This document shows positions 1-9,200 of a stretch of 64,000 nt of DNA, in pieces. The position numbers and the translations under genes are program-made. Position 1 is the first letter of the stretch; each line of letters starts with the position of its first letter. The notes under the pieces were generated by a model, which searched no databases, was not told where the DNA came from, and saw nothing but the letters and a program-made list of their open reading frames with translations. The DNA is from CAIVAT01 sp037137455 (lineage in GTDB: Bacteria > Bacteroidota > Bacteroidia > Bacteroidales > FEN-979): positions 1 to 64,000 of the forward strand of contig JBAXKG010000008.1 of NCBI GenBank assembly GCA_037137455.1, given 5' to 3'.

Positions 1-2
1 AC

Positions 3-269
3 AATGAAATATTAACCCAACTTCCTTCACAATATTTTGAACCATTAGTAAATGTTTTTCCCAACCCGGTCACCAATCACATTCAATTTATTCTTTTGCA
101 AAAAGCGGAAATAGTAATACTAAACATTCAGGGGCAGAAAATAATTACACTTAATACACAAGAAGGGAAAACAAACATTGATGTTTCATGTCTTGAAAGC
201 GGAATATATTTTATAAAAATAACAATGGACAAAGAAATCGTAACAAGGAAATTTATAAAGGCACAATAA
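3..269 (+). CDS. C-terminal end of a T9SS type A sorting-domain protein (partial, 5' end outside window)
   Basis: An open frame runs from the window edge to the TAA at 267-269 and gives 88 residues with no internal stop. It contains VFPNPVTNHIQF, a central segment ILNIQGQKI, and the ending SGIYFIKI...KFIKAQ. This is the usual layout of the type IX secretion (Por) C-terminal sorting domain: FPNP near its start, a G-x-x-I/V strand, and GxYFxKI before a basic tail. Such domains direct export of a periplasmic intermediate across the outer membrane and are then removed. The function of the mature protein cannot be told because its body lies upstream of the window. Confidence 0.85.
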   Translation, partial: NEILTQLPSQYFEPLVNVFPNPVTNHIQFILLQKAEIVILNIQGQKIITLNTQEGKTNIDVSCLESGIYFIKITMDKEIVTRKFIKAQ

Positions 270-334
270 AGGCATAACATTCTATATATCTATTACTTGC
301 AATAGACTTTGTTTGCGTTTGGGCACACTTATCC

Positions 335-538
335 ATTCCATTCCAGACCTGGATGGCAGAAAATCTGAATGTTGGAGGCCTAATTAGCGGCAATCAGGAT
401 CAGACAGATAACGGCATCAAGGAAAAGTATTGTTATGCTGTTCTTGAATCGAACTATAATGTGTACTGGGCACTCCCAAACAAAAGAAGCCACCAATTTG
501 GCAGCTTCCCAAAGTCAAGGGCAGATATTGGGAGTTAG
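335..538 (+). pseudogene. Remnant of a FISUMP (Fibrobacter succinogenes major paralogous) domain
   Basis: The frame reads FQTWMAENLNVG, then DQTDNGIKEKYCY. These closely match two successive conserved blocks of FISUMP domains found in secreted Bacteroidota and Fibrobacter proteins (QtWMAENLNvG and DQTDNGiieKYCY). The next expected block, around N-C-x-x-YGGLYqW, survives only as the blurred ESNYNVYWALPNK, and the frame stops at 536-538. There is no signal peptide or credible start upstream of the W-M-A-E block. I read it as a decayed fragment of a larger secreted protein, possibly once continuous with the T9SS-tailed gene just upstream. Confidence 0.6.
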
Positions 539-741
539 TCAAAGTCAGCTTCGGCTGGCGTAACCGGAGCCAGGTCGGCAATCACATTGAACAAGAACAC
601 TTCCTCAAAGGTAGCTTCCTAAGGCGTTGTTGGGGCAAGCATAATAAAAGTATTTGTATAGCTCTCGTTTCTTACCGGTATTGTTGAGCTTTCATTGCCT
701 GCGAAAAGAATACTGCCCTGGAGGGTGAAAACTGATTCCAT
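535..741 (-). pseudogene. Small hypothetical gene interrupted by an in-frame TAG
   Basis: On the minus strand an ATG at 741-739 opens MESVFTLQGSILFAGNESST and reads 40 codons to a TAG at 621-619. The same frame continues with EATFEEVFLFNVIADL and ends in PAEADFD at a TAA at 537-535. The total of 69 codons has protein-like composition on both sides of the stop, with FEEVFLFNVIADLAPV looking like an intact strand or helix segment. The simplest reading is one short gene disabled by a point mutation. I do not recognise the family. A purine-rich stretch precedes the ATG. Confidence 0.45.
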
Positions 742-1041
742 TATAACTGTTCTTATTTTTATTTTGCCTTGTTTTTTGAGGTTGATGCGGCAAATATATA
801 TCGGTTCGCAAATCTGATTGATGTGTTTTCGATTGAATGGAAAAACCTCCCGTCAGAAAGCATAAAACAATCAGTGAAAATGTAAATGGGAGGTTGGCGA
901 TGATTTTTTTGGCGGTGAATTTTAATTAACCGAACACTCTAATTGTAAGCCTGTCTTCAAAACTAATTCTTGCAAATCATAAAATCATCCGTATCTTACA
1001 GAAATACGCAAGATTGATTTTCTGTAATAAAACGCGCACCT
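742..1041. other. Gene-free stretch
   Basis: No convincing coding frame on either strand. The only structure seen is a weak inverted repeat, AACCTCCC at 844-851 and GGGAGGTT at 888-895, with 36 bases between the arms and no T-run. Confidence 0.5.
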
Positions 1042-1272
1042 ATGAAAAAAGACACTTTGGAGTACAGGATGATGATGGAACGGCAACGCTTAAAAATCTC
1101 CGATGCAAAACTTTTGATGGGGTCATTAATTGGTAAATATCCCGTAGTCCTTGATGGTGGCAAAACGACAATATATATTTCGGACAAAAGCAAGGAGGCT
1201 GAGACGAGAATAAGGTATGCATCGCGAATGGAATATGTGTTAATGCGTTATCCTAAAAAACCCAAGTCATAA
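1042..1272 (+). CDS. Small conserved-looking hypothetical protein, 76 aa
   Basis: ATG at 1042 opens a basic, Met-rich 76-residue protein beginning MKKDTLEYRMMMERQRLKIS. Its most protein-like part is GKYPVVLDGGKTTIYISDKS followed by KEAETRIRYASRM, which reads as a beta-hairpin and then a charged helix. No signal peptide or membrane segment is visible. A diverged second copy of that core follows directly at 1268-1369. The repetition at protein level, despite DNA drift, suggests it has been under coding selection. The function is unknown. Confidence 0.5.
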   Translation: MKKDTLEYRMMMERQRLKISDAKLLMGSLIGKYPVVLDGGKTTIYISDKSKEAETRIRYASRMEYVLMRYPKKPKS

Positions 1273-1369
1273 ATTCCCCGTCCTGCTTGACGATGGCAAA
1301 ACGGTAGTATTTATAACCGATAAAAGCCGGGAATGAGAAATTAGATTTCGGTATGCCCTGCGGAAGTGA
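1268..1369 (+). pseudogene. Frameshifted partial tandem copy of the preceding small ORF
   Basis: In the frame starting at 1268 the DNA reads HKFPVLLDDGKTVVFITDKS then RE, a TGA stop at 1343-1345, and EIRFRYALRK before TGA at 1367-1369. This aligns without gaps to GKYPVVLDGGKTTIYISDKS KEAETRIRYASRM in the 76-aa ORF upstream. The copy is in another frame, overlaps the stop of the first ORF, has no start codon of its own and carries a stop where the first copy has Ala. It is a decayed tandem duplication. Confidence 0.6.
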
Positions 1370-1454
1370 GAATAGGGTTCTCTTAACCGGGCTCTTGAAA
1401 AAAGATTTGTATTTTTGATCTTTTTCAACAGATTACAATAACTGTTAGTCGAAA

Positions 1455-1477
1455 TTGCCCAAAATTCGCTTCAATTT
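1455..1477. repeat. Left arm of a perfect 23-bp inverted repeat flanking the HD gene
   Basis: Positions 1455-1477 are the exact reverse complement, 23 of 23 bases, of 2158-2180. The pair encloses only the HD-domain gene. The arm lies 33 bases before the chosen ATG. Confidence 0.85.
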
Positions 1478-1510
1478 AATCCCTTTATTTAATTGCAATT
1501 TTTCATAAAA

Positions 1511-2164
1511 ATGAATAAGGAACAAATCGTAAATCAAACTGCTGACTATATTAAAACTAAACTCACCGGCGAAGGTTCTGGTCATGACTGGTGGCATGTT
1601 TATCGTGTGTGGAAAAATGCTGTTCATATTGGCAAACATGAGAAGGTGGATTTGTTTGTTGTTGAACTTGCTGCCCTGCTTCATGATATTGCTGATTGGA
1701 AATTTCACGATGGTAACGATGATATTGGTCCGCAGTTATCCAGAGAGTGGCTTGAAAAATTGAACGTTGATGAGGATGTAATTTCTCATGTTTGCCAAAT
1801 CATTAAAGACGCTTCGTTCAAAGGTTCGGGAGTAATGACCAAAATGAAATCAATCGAAGGGTTCGCTGTTCAAGACGCTGATCGATTAGACGCGATTGGT
1901 GCGATTGGAATTGGCAGAACCTTCGCCTATGGAGGTAGCAAGGGACGAGAGATGTATAATCCCGACATTAAGCCTGAAAAACATGAGTCGTTTGAGCAAT
2001 ACAAAAACAATCAAAGTACTACCCTAAATCATTTTTATGAAAAATTGCTACTCCTCAAAGAATTGATGAATACTGCGACTGCGAAAAAAATAGCCGAGAA
2101 ACGACATAAAATAATGGAAGATTTTTTAGTGCATTTCTTTCAAGAATGGGAAGGAAAAAATTGA
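1511..2164 (+). CDS. HD-domain metal-dependent phosphohydrolase (YedJ-like), 217 aa
   Basis: This is a cytoplasmic HD-superfamily hydrolase. Its motifs in order are GHDWWHVYRVWKNA (first metal His, about residues 24-37), LAALLHDIADWKF (the HD pair, about residues 54-66) and QDADRLDAIGAIGIGRTFAYG (third metal Asp), which is the layout of the YedJ/YpgQ branch. Members hydrolyse phosphoesters or nucleotides, but the substrate here is unknown. I start at MNKEQ (1511) rather than the upstream in-frame ATG at 1493, because MNKEQIVNQ is the natural N-terminus and 1493 gives only a short hydrophobic extension. The gene is alone, in plus orientation, and its stop codon (2162-2164) lies inside the right arm of a perfect inverted repeat, so the whole unit looks like a movable or invertible module. 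Confidence 0.85.
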   Translation: MNKEQIVNQTADYIKTKLTGEGSGHDWWHVYRVWKNAVHIGKHEKVDLFVVELAALLHDIADWKFHDGNDDIGPQLSREWLEKLNVDEDVISHVCQIIKDASFKGSGVMTKMKSIEGFAVQDADRLDAIGAIGIGRTFAYGGSKGREMYNPDIKPEKHESFEQYKNNQSTTLNHFYEKLLLLKELMNTATAKKIAEKRHKIMEDFLVHFFQEWEGKN

Positions 2165-2180
2165 AGCGAATTTTGGGCAA
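2158..2180. repeat. Right arm of the perfect 23-bp inverted repeat
   Basis: Exact reverse complement of 1455-1477. It contains the TGA stop of the HD-domain gene (2162-2164), so the coding frame would end the same way if the segment between the arms were inverted. Confidence 0.85.
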
Positions 2181-2461
2181 CTCAAGCCCTATTCCGGCGA
2201 TACTGAAACTCTAAAAAACATTAACAGGCATCATGCCAGTGTAAACAGGATTGGCAATGGTTGACAGGTTAGCAGTTTAAACACCAGGGATGATCCTTCA
2301 TTCCAGCATATGACTGATGAAAAATAGTTTTCCCTTCTGGATATGGAAACATCAAAGGAAGATGTAATTTTACATCATATAGCTGTGCAGTTTTCACCCG
2401 GTATTAGCAAATGTAAAGATGTAGCATCATTAGTATTATAATTGTACGTCATTATCATATC
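2181..2461. other. Gene-free stretch between the HD gene and the DUF2339 gene
   Basis: No credible coding frame, RNA gene or terminator is visible. The sequence is AT-rich, and short frames on both strands are broken by stops. Confidence 0.5.
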
Positions 2462-4810
2462 TTATTGATTTATTGTGTGTTTGTATTTGTTGTAAAGGAA
2501 TGAAATAATCAGCAGCAAAACACCCAATGAAACGAATACGATCGTTTTAGATATGGTGTCGAGATAAGCCAGATCATAAAAAAACAGCTTCACCAGGGTT
2601 GCACCGAATAGTACAATGGCGCCAATACGCAAATGCTTTTTTTTCTTCCAGATTCCAAGAGCAGTTAAAAGCAGGGCATAAACTCCGAAAAGAATGCTCA
2701 ATCCCAGTTTATATGACTGTTCAGACCTGAACAGATCCATCCAGTTGATGAGTTCGTTGGCAGCAATCGTTAAAATGGTAATATGCAGGAGGAAATCGAA
2801 CTCGATTTTCAAATCAATCGAAAGAAATTGCTCGCGAATGTATTTATAGATTGAAAAAAGCATCAGGCCAATAAATATGAATGAGATATACCTGATTCCA
2901 ATGTTCAGGTTCCCCCTGAAATAAAATTCAGACATCGCCTGGCTCAGGTAGCTCCCGCGAAGTTCGCCGATAACAAATAACCCGGCAGTCAGGAACAAAA
3001 CCAATGCAAATGCATTTAATACAAGGTTTATGATACCAAGCAAACTGTTTTTTATTTTCAGGATATTCACAAAGGAGAGAACAGCCAAAAACAGAAGAGA
3101 ATAATTAATTATAGATATCGTATTGTATTTCAGCAAATCCTCATTCCAGAAATGTTGAGGTACTGTAAGATCTTTATTCACCGTTCTCACAGAATCGATA
3201 TACAATTGATTCCAGAAGGTCGATATTTCCATTACAAATGAGAAATAGACCGCTATTATCAGAATTGCAGGCATCGAAAAATTCATAATTCCCGTAAGGA
3301 TTTTATTTACACTTATCGGGGAAACATATTTTCTATGGTTATTGAGAACGTTAATAAATGTGAATGAAGAAATAAACAGCAGCGAGGTCAAAAAGTTAAT
3401 ATTGAATAACGGAATTATCCTTGATTCAGGATTCCCGGGATAATAAATATTATAAACAGTGAGCCAGTCATGAATGAGGCTGCATAAAACCAGGAACATC
3501 AGCGGATATGACAGGGATTCATAAACAGCAATATTTTTTGTTCTGCCAATCCAGAATAGCACGGCAACCTCCCCGGCCCAAAGCAGGGTTACCCACTTTC
3601 CGTCGAATTGTACAGGAATTGCAATAGTAATATATACCAGCGCCAAACCCACAACGAAGTAAAAAAGGTTCTTGTCAGCCATTTTTTGACGGTAAATAAC
3701 CGCGCCAACAATGGAATGGATTAATGCATTGGCCAGGGTAAAAGTTCCAAGGAATTCCTCGCCTGTTTGATGTGCGCGAAGGATGGAATAGCCAAGTCCA
3801 TAAAAAATAGCGGAGTTGGCCAGAAGCAGAAGGATATCTTCAATTTCAAACTTTTCTTTTTTGAGCAGTTTATAGGCAAGAAAGATCAGGTAAAATGTTG
3901 TGAAGAAAATGGAAATGAATGTCATAGCAATTCCAAAATGTTCATCTGTTTGATACTTTGGAATATACCAGGTTAGCATAATCAGCCATGTGATTATAAA
4001 TGATGAATAATAAAGCGGTTTCCAGTACTTCCTGAATGAAATTATAAGTATGCCCACGTTTATTAATGCCATATAACTGAAAAGTATGACAATCTTTCCC
4101 GAATCATCTCCTAACAGGAATGGCACAGCGTAAGCGCCAACAAGGCCAATATGGGCAATCACCTGATTATTATAGGTTATAGCAGCCGCCACGGTAAACC
4201 ACGTGAACAATGCCATCAATACAAAAGTCAGAGGCAAAGGAATAAGTCCATAAAAATTATAGGCAGCAAAGGTTATAAAATACATTATAGCCATGGATCC
4301 ACTCAGGAGGACGGCGCTGAAATTTTCAAATTGTTTTTTCAAGCGGATGGCGAATCCAAATAAGGCTAACCCAACCAGGTAACCCAGTATGATCCTGGTC
4401 CAGGGACTGATCAAATCATGGTCAATTGCATACTTCGCTCCAATTCCAACTCCAATGATTGTAAAGACAATACCGATTTTATTGATAAGATTTTCGCCAA
4501 TGAATTTTTCAATATCAGATTTTATTTTCGGCTTTTTAATTTCAGTTGAAGATGAAGTTGCATTTTTCTCCTGACGAGGTAACGAAGGCTCCGGGATGAT
4601 ATTTGCTTGCTGGTCGACAGAATTATCAGCAATATCTGATAATTTCAGAAATTCAATTTCTTTCCGCAGATTATCTAATTCTCCTTGAAAAGATGCTTGT
4701 TTTTTCAAAAGAGTCTCCAACTTGTCGTGAAGCTGAATGATTTTTTTGGAATTTTCAGGCATGGGGTTGTTTTTAAAAACACGTTCAAATAATAATGCCG
4801 GGATGGTCAC
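2462..4810 (-). CDS. DUF2339 multi-pass inner-membrane protein, 782 aa
   Basis: This is a very hydrophobic protein with well over fifteen predicted membrane helices from about residue 105 to the end. It follows a soluble N-terminus with a short coiled coil (about residues 24-56, ENSKKIIQLHDKLETLLKKQ onward) and a charged Pro/Ser linker. The segment FIGENLINKIGIVFTIIGVG is characteristic of the DUF2339 family, whose role is unknown. The start is GTG at 4810, whose GTGA overlaps the stop of cbpM, so translation is probably coupled. The gene is third in a cbpA-cbpM-DUF2339 operon. The co-chaperone context hints at envelope or folding stress, but that is inference only. Confidence 0.85.
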   Translation of the reverse strand: MTIPALLFERVFKNNPMPENSKKIIQLHDKLETLLKKQASFQGELDNLRKEIEFLKLSDIADNSVDQQANIIPEPSLPRQEKNATSSSTEIKKPKIKSDIEKFIGENLINKIGIVFTIIGVGIGAKYAIDHDLISPWTRIILGYLVGLALFGFAIRLKKQFENFSAVLLSGSMAIMYFITFAAYNFYGLIPLPLTFVLMALFTWFTVAAAITYNNQVIAHIGLVGAYAVPFLLGDDSGKIVILFSYMALINVGILIISFRKYWKPLYYSSFIITWLIMLTWYIPKYQTDEHFGIAMTFISIFFTTFYLIFLAYKLLKKEKFEIEDILLLLANSAIFYGLGYSILRAHQTGEEFLGTFTLANALIHSIVGAVIYRQKMADKNLFYFVVGLALVYITIAIPVQFDGKWVTLLWAGEVAVLFWIGRTKNIAVYESLSYPLMFLVLCSLIHDWLTVYNIYYPGNPESRIIPLFNINFLTSLLFISSFTFINVLNNHRKYVSPISVNKILTGIMNFSMPAILIIAVYFSFVMEISTFWNQLYIDSVRTVNKDLTVPQHFWNEDLLKYNTISIINYSLLFLAVLSFVNILKIKNSLLGIINLVLNAFALVLFLTAGLFVIGELRGSYLSQAMSEFYFRGNLNIGIRYISFIFIGLMLFSIYKYIREQFLSIDLKIEFDFLLHITILTIAANELINWMDLFRSEQSYKLGLSILFGVYALLLTALGIWKKKKHLRIGAIVLFGATLVKLFFYDLAYLDTISKTIVFVSLGVLLLIISFLYNKYKHTINQ

Positions 4811-5103
4811 TCAGGCTCATACAATCTCAGCCTGTTTTTCATGTTTATTAACTCGTTTTGCAATTGATCGACCCGCTGCAAGAGATGAGAGATCGCATCA
4901 ATTCCTTCAAAATTGATATCGAGTTCATAATGCAGATGCATTATTCGTTCCAGATCGGTTATCTGTTCCGGGTAAATATACCGTATTTCTTCAACTTCGG
5001 TTAATTGTAACAGCCCAAATTCATGCAATGTGTCAATAAACGAGAACTCGATGTTATAATGCCTGCAAAACTGGTCAACAGGAATTAAATTTTCAGTTTT
5101 CAT
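4807..5103 (-). CDS. cbpM: Chaperone modulator CbpM-family protein, 98 aa
   Basis: This small protein begins with a MerR-like winged-helix half (LIPVDQFCRHYNIEFSFI, then LHEFGLLQL...IYPEQITDLERIMHLHYEL) and ends in a short coiled coil (LLQRVDQLQNELINMKNRL). That is the usual build and length of CbpM, which binds the J-domain of CbpA and restrains its DnaK co-chaperone activity. The gene overlaps the end of cbpA by 11 bp, the normal cbpA-cbpM arrangement. It also shares 4 bp with the downstream DUF2339 gene. Family assignment is firm by context; sequence divergence from the E. coli protein is considerable. Confidence 0.85.
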   Translation of the reverse strand: MKTENLIPVDQFCRHYNIEFSFIDTLHEFGLLQLTEVEEIRYIYPEQITDLERIMHLHYELDINFEGIDAISHLLQRVDQLQNELINMKNRLRLYEPE

Positions 5104-5998
5104 GTTTATGAATTTTGTACAATTCTCTTAATAACTCCTTTTCTTTCGTTGTTAGGTTTACGGGGTTTATAATCTGGTAAGTAAGATACAAATCGCCGAA
5201 TTGCCCATCCTTTTTATAAACCGGGAACCCTTTTCCCCTGAGCTTGACCTTTGTTCCATTTTGTGTTTCAGGCTTAACCTGCAGTTTAACCAACCCATCG
5301 AATGTGTCAACCGTTATCTCACCACCCAGCAATGCTGTAAAAAGGTCTATTTCAACATTTGAATACAGGTTATGACCTTCGCGTTTGAATTTTGTGTGGT
5401 TTGCAATAGAGAAGGTAATAAAAAGATCTCCGTTGGGCCCGCCGTTCATACCCTGGCTGCCATGACCATGAATTTTAATGGTTTGCCCGTTTTCAACCCC
5501 GGCAGGAATAGTGAGGCGAATATTTTTCCCATTGACCGTCAGGGTGCGTTTATGTGTTTTATATACATCCTCCAGATTGAGCTGAAGTTCGGCATGAAAA
5601 TCCTGGCCCCTGAAATTTGGCTGGCTGCTGCCCCGGCCTCTCGGAGCGCCTCCAAACATTGATTCGAAAAAATCCGAAAAATCGCTTGCCTGAAAATGTT
5701 CTGCCTGCGACTGCCTGCCCTTTGAACTTCGGTACTGTGCCTGCTGCTCGCCAGCCTTTTCAAATTCATCGGCATGCTTCCAGTCCTTGCCGTATTTGTC
5801 GTATTTCTTTCGCTTTTCAGGATCGCTCAATACCTCATTGGCTTCGTTTATTTGCTGGAATTTCGATTTGGCCGTTTTATCATTTGGGTTCAGGTCGGGA
5901 TGATATTTTCGGGCCAACCTTCGATATGCCTTTTTGATATCGGCAATACCAGCGCCTTTATTCACCTCCAGAATTTTATAGTAATCGATGTATTCCAT
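5093..5998 (-). CDS. cbpA: DnaJ-class co-chaperone CbpA, 301 aa
   Basis: The J-domain lies at about residues 1-70 (MEYIDYYKILEVNKGAGIAD, with the HPD tripeptide in ARKYHPDLNP). A Gly/Phe-rich region with DFFESMFGGAPRGRGSS follows, then the two beta-barrel substrate-binding domains (RLTIPAGVENGQTIKIHGHG; GKGFPVYKKDGQFGDLYLTY). The CxxCxGxG zinc-finger repeats of true DnaJ are absent, so it belongs to the CbpA/DjlA-type class B co-chaperones that stimulate DnaK. I start at the ATG at 5998; the longer frame to 6046 adds 16 non-conserved residues before MEYIDYY. First gene of the cbpA-cbpM-DUF2339 operon. Confidence 0.93.
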   Translation of the reverse strand: MEYIDYYKILEVNKGAGIADIKKAYRRLARKYHPDLNPNDKTAKSKFQQINEANEVLSDPEKRKKYDKYGKDWKHADEFEKAGEQQAQYRSSKGRQSQAEHFQASDFSDFFESMFGGAPRGRGSSQPNFRGQDFHAELQLNLEDVYKTHKRTLTVNGKNIRLTIPAGVENGQTIKIHGHGSQGMNGGPNGDLFITFSIANHTKFKREGHNLYSNVEIDLFTALLGGEITVDTFDGLVKLQVKPETQNGTKVKLRGKGFPVYKKDGQFGDLYLTYQIINPVNLTTKEKELLRELYKIHKHEN

Positions 5999-6206
5999 CT
6001 CTTTTCTTAAATAGAATTTGGTTTTATAAGCATTTGTCCAGGTCAATCCCCAGGCTAAATTACAAAGAATCCTATTGGATAACGCTCAGAATGATCTTTT
6101 CTGTATTTTTGATCACCAAAACGAAAATTACAAATCAAAATCATATTTTCAATTTGACCTCTTTCGCGATTTTCAATATCCTGGATTCTAAAGCAAAGTA
6201 CTAAAT

Positions 6207-9200
6207 ATGGATCTGAATTCACCTGAGAATAAATTTGATTCCCTGAAACCATATTTTGAAGGAGAAATCTTTACAGATCAATCAAGTCGTATATTATATT
6301 CAACAGATGCTTCGGCATATCGTGAAATCCCAGTGGGAGTAGCGCTTCCGAGACATGCAGCTGATATTAAAACACTCATCCGATTTGCCACGGACGAAAA
6401 GATCCCTCTGATCCCCAGAACAGCGGGGACCTCATTAGCGGGCCAGGTAGTCGGGCGTGGCCTCGTGGTTGATGTATCGCGCCACATGACGCGGATCATC
6501 GAGATCAATGCCGCCGAACATTGGGTGAGAGTAGAACCAGGCGTTATCCTTGACGAACTGAACAAAGTAGTTGAAAATCATGGGCTTTTTTTTGGTCCCG
6601 AAACCAGTACTTCAAGTCGCTGCATGATGGGAGGCATGGTTGGCAATAACTCTTGCGGCGCCCATTCCATTCTTTATGGCAGTACACGCGATCATGTGAT
6701 TTCGGTCAAAGGATTTCTCAGTGATGGTTCTGATGTTGAATTTTATGAAGTTACTAATGATGAATTCAGGGATAAATGCACCGGCGATACTCTTGAAAAC
6801 AAAATCTACCGGCAAATCAATGAAATTCTTTCCAACCCTGAGAATCAGGAAAACATTCGCAATGAATTCCCCGATCCGGCCATTCACCGGCGAAATACTG
6901 GTTATGCGCTGGATCTGCTTCTGGAGAGTGAGCCGTTTCAACGTGGCACGTCCCATTTCAACTTCAGCAAACTCATCGCCGGCAGCGAGGGCACGCTGAT
7001 GTTCATGACCGAAATAAAGTTGAACCTCGTGCCTTTACCGCCAAAGGAGAAAGCCTTGATTTGTGTTCACTGCCATTCCATTGAAGAATCGTTGAAAGCC
7101 AACCTGGTGGCCCTTAAATATGAGCCGGGGTCGGTTGAATTAATGGATAAGGCTATAATGGATTGTACCAAACAAAATATAACCCAGAGGCAGAATCGTT
7201 TTTTCATCGAAGGCGACCCGGGAGCGATCCTGATAATTGAATTTGCACGTGACTCTAAGGAAGAGATCATGGATATCTACCGGAGTATTGAAGCAGAGAT
7301 GCGTTCAGCCGGGCTGGGATACCATTACCCGATAGTTTTTCCACCTGATGTAAAAAAGGTATGGGAGCTGCGTAAGGCAGGGCTGGGAGTGCTTTCAAAC
7401 TATCCCGGCGACCGGAAACCGGTTCCGGTTACTGAAGATACTGCAGTAAGTCCGGCATTACTGCCTGAATATATCGGGGAATTCAACAAGATGCTTGCCC
7501 GGCTTGGGCTCGACTGCGTTTATCATGCCCACGTTGGCTCAGGCGAGTTACATTTGCGTCCGGTGTTGAACCTTAAAGACCCTGCGGATGTTGAGATTTT
7601 TCACACTGTTGCGCTTGAAACGGCTAAACTTGTCAAGAAATTCAACGGGTCACTGTCGGGCGAACATGGCGATGGGCGGCTTCGCGGCGAATTCATCCCG
7701 CTGATGCTGGGTGAAAAGAATTATAATCTTTTTAAGTCGATCAAAGAGCTTTGGGACCCCAACCACATTTTCAATCCCAATAAAATTGTCGATACTCCGA
7801 AGATGAATACCAGCCTGCGATTCGAGCCCGGAAAACCAGTGCGCGACATTCCGACTCTGTTTGATTTTTCGGGTAGCAATGGCATACTCAGGGCTGCCGA
7901 GCAATGCAATGGTTCGGGCGACTGCCGCAATACTGTCATTACCGGCCGCTACATGTGCCCTTCATATATGGCCGTAAAGGATGAAAACACCACTACGCGC
8001 GCACGGGCCAATATTCTGAGAGAATTCCTTACCAATTCTCCAAAGTCGAATCCGTTTGATCACAAAGAGATATACGAGGTAATGGATCTGTGCTTATCGT
8101 GCAAGGCATGCAAGTCGGAATGCCCGTCGAACGTGGATATGTCAAAATTGAAGGCTGAATTCCTGCAGCGCTGGTACGATGCAAACCCGATCCCGCTGCG
8201 ATCGCTACTAATAGCAAATATAACGACGATCAACAAACTGGGAAGCAAATCCCCTGCCCTCTTCAATTTCTTCCAGGAAAATAAGTTCATTTCGGGAATT
8301 TTGAAAAAATTCCTTGGATTTTCATCTGAACGCAAAATTCCCCTGCTGTATTCCATTACGCTTCGCGCATGGGCTTCAAAGAATTTTTCTGATGGCAGAA
8401 GTAATTCGATCGGGACCGAAACCAGATCGAAGGGACCTATCGTCTATTTGTTTGCCGATGAATTCACCAATTTCAATGATGTTGAGATCGGCATCAAAGC
8501 GATAAAACTGCTGAATGCATTCGGTTATCGTGTCGTCATCCCCGATCATGATGAAAGCGGGCGTACATATATTTCGAAAGGACTGATCAGGAAAGCCAAA
8601 AAACTGGCCAACAAAAATGTGCGGAATCTAAAAGATCTGATCACCGATGAAACCCCATTGATTGGCATTGAACCATCAGCCATTTTCACATTCCGCGATG
8701 AGTATCCCGAATTGGTGGATGCAACACTTAAGGAAGATGCATTAAAATTGGCGAAAAATGCCGTGATGTTTGATGAGTTCATTATAGGGCTGCAGGAATC
8801 AGGGATGTTGAAGCTTCGTTCGGTTATTCCCGACCCGGAACCATTGATTGAGGAGCAGAAACCGGAAATACTGAACTTAGCGGCTCTGTTTACAAAAGAG
8901 CCTGCCAAAATCCTGCTGCATGGCCATTGTCACCAGAAGGCGCTGGCATCGGTTGAATCAACGAAAAAGATGCTTTCGATACCGGTTAATTTCGAGGTGG
9001 AAGAGGTCAAATCAGGTTGCTGCGGTATGGCAGGCTCGTTTGGTTATGAGAAGGAACACTATGATGTATCGATGAAGGTGGGTGAACTTGTTTTATTTCC
9101 TGAAGTCAGAAAAGCTGCCCTGAAAGTGATAATATCTGCTCCGGGAACATCATGCCGCCAACAGATCAATGACGGAACAGGCCGGAAGGCATACCATCCG

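Noticed and set aside
844..895. Inverted repeat AACCTCCC...GGGAGGTT as a terminator or small RNA
   Set aside because: Arms of only 8 bp with a 36-base loop, no T-run, and no gene close upstream on either strand.
1343..1345. TGA inside the second copy of the small ORF as selenocysteine or recoding
   Set aside because: No SECIS-like hairpin follows, the first copy has Ala at that place, and the copy lacks a start codon; simple decay is enough.
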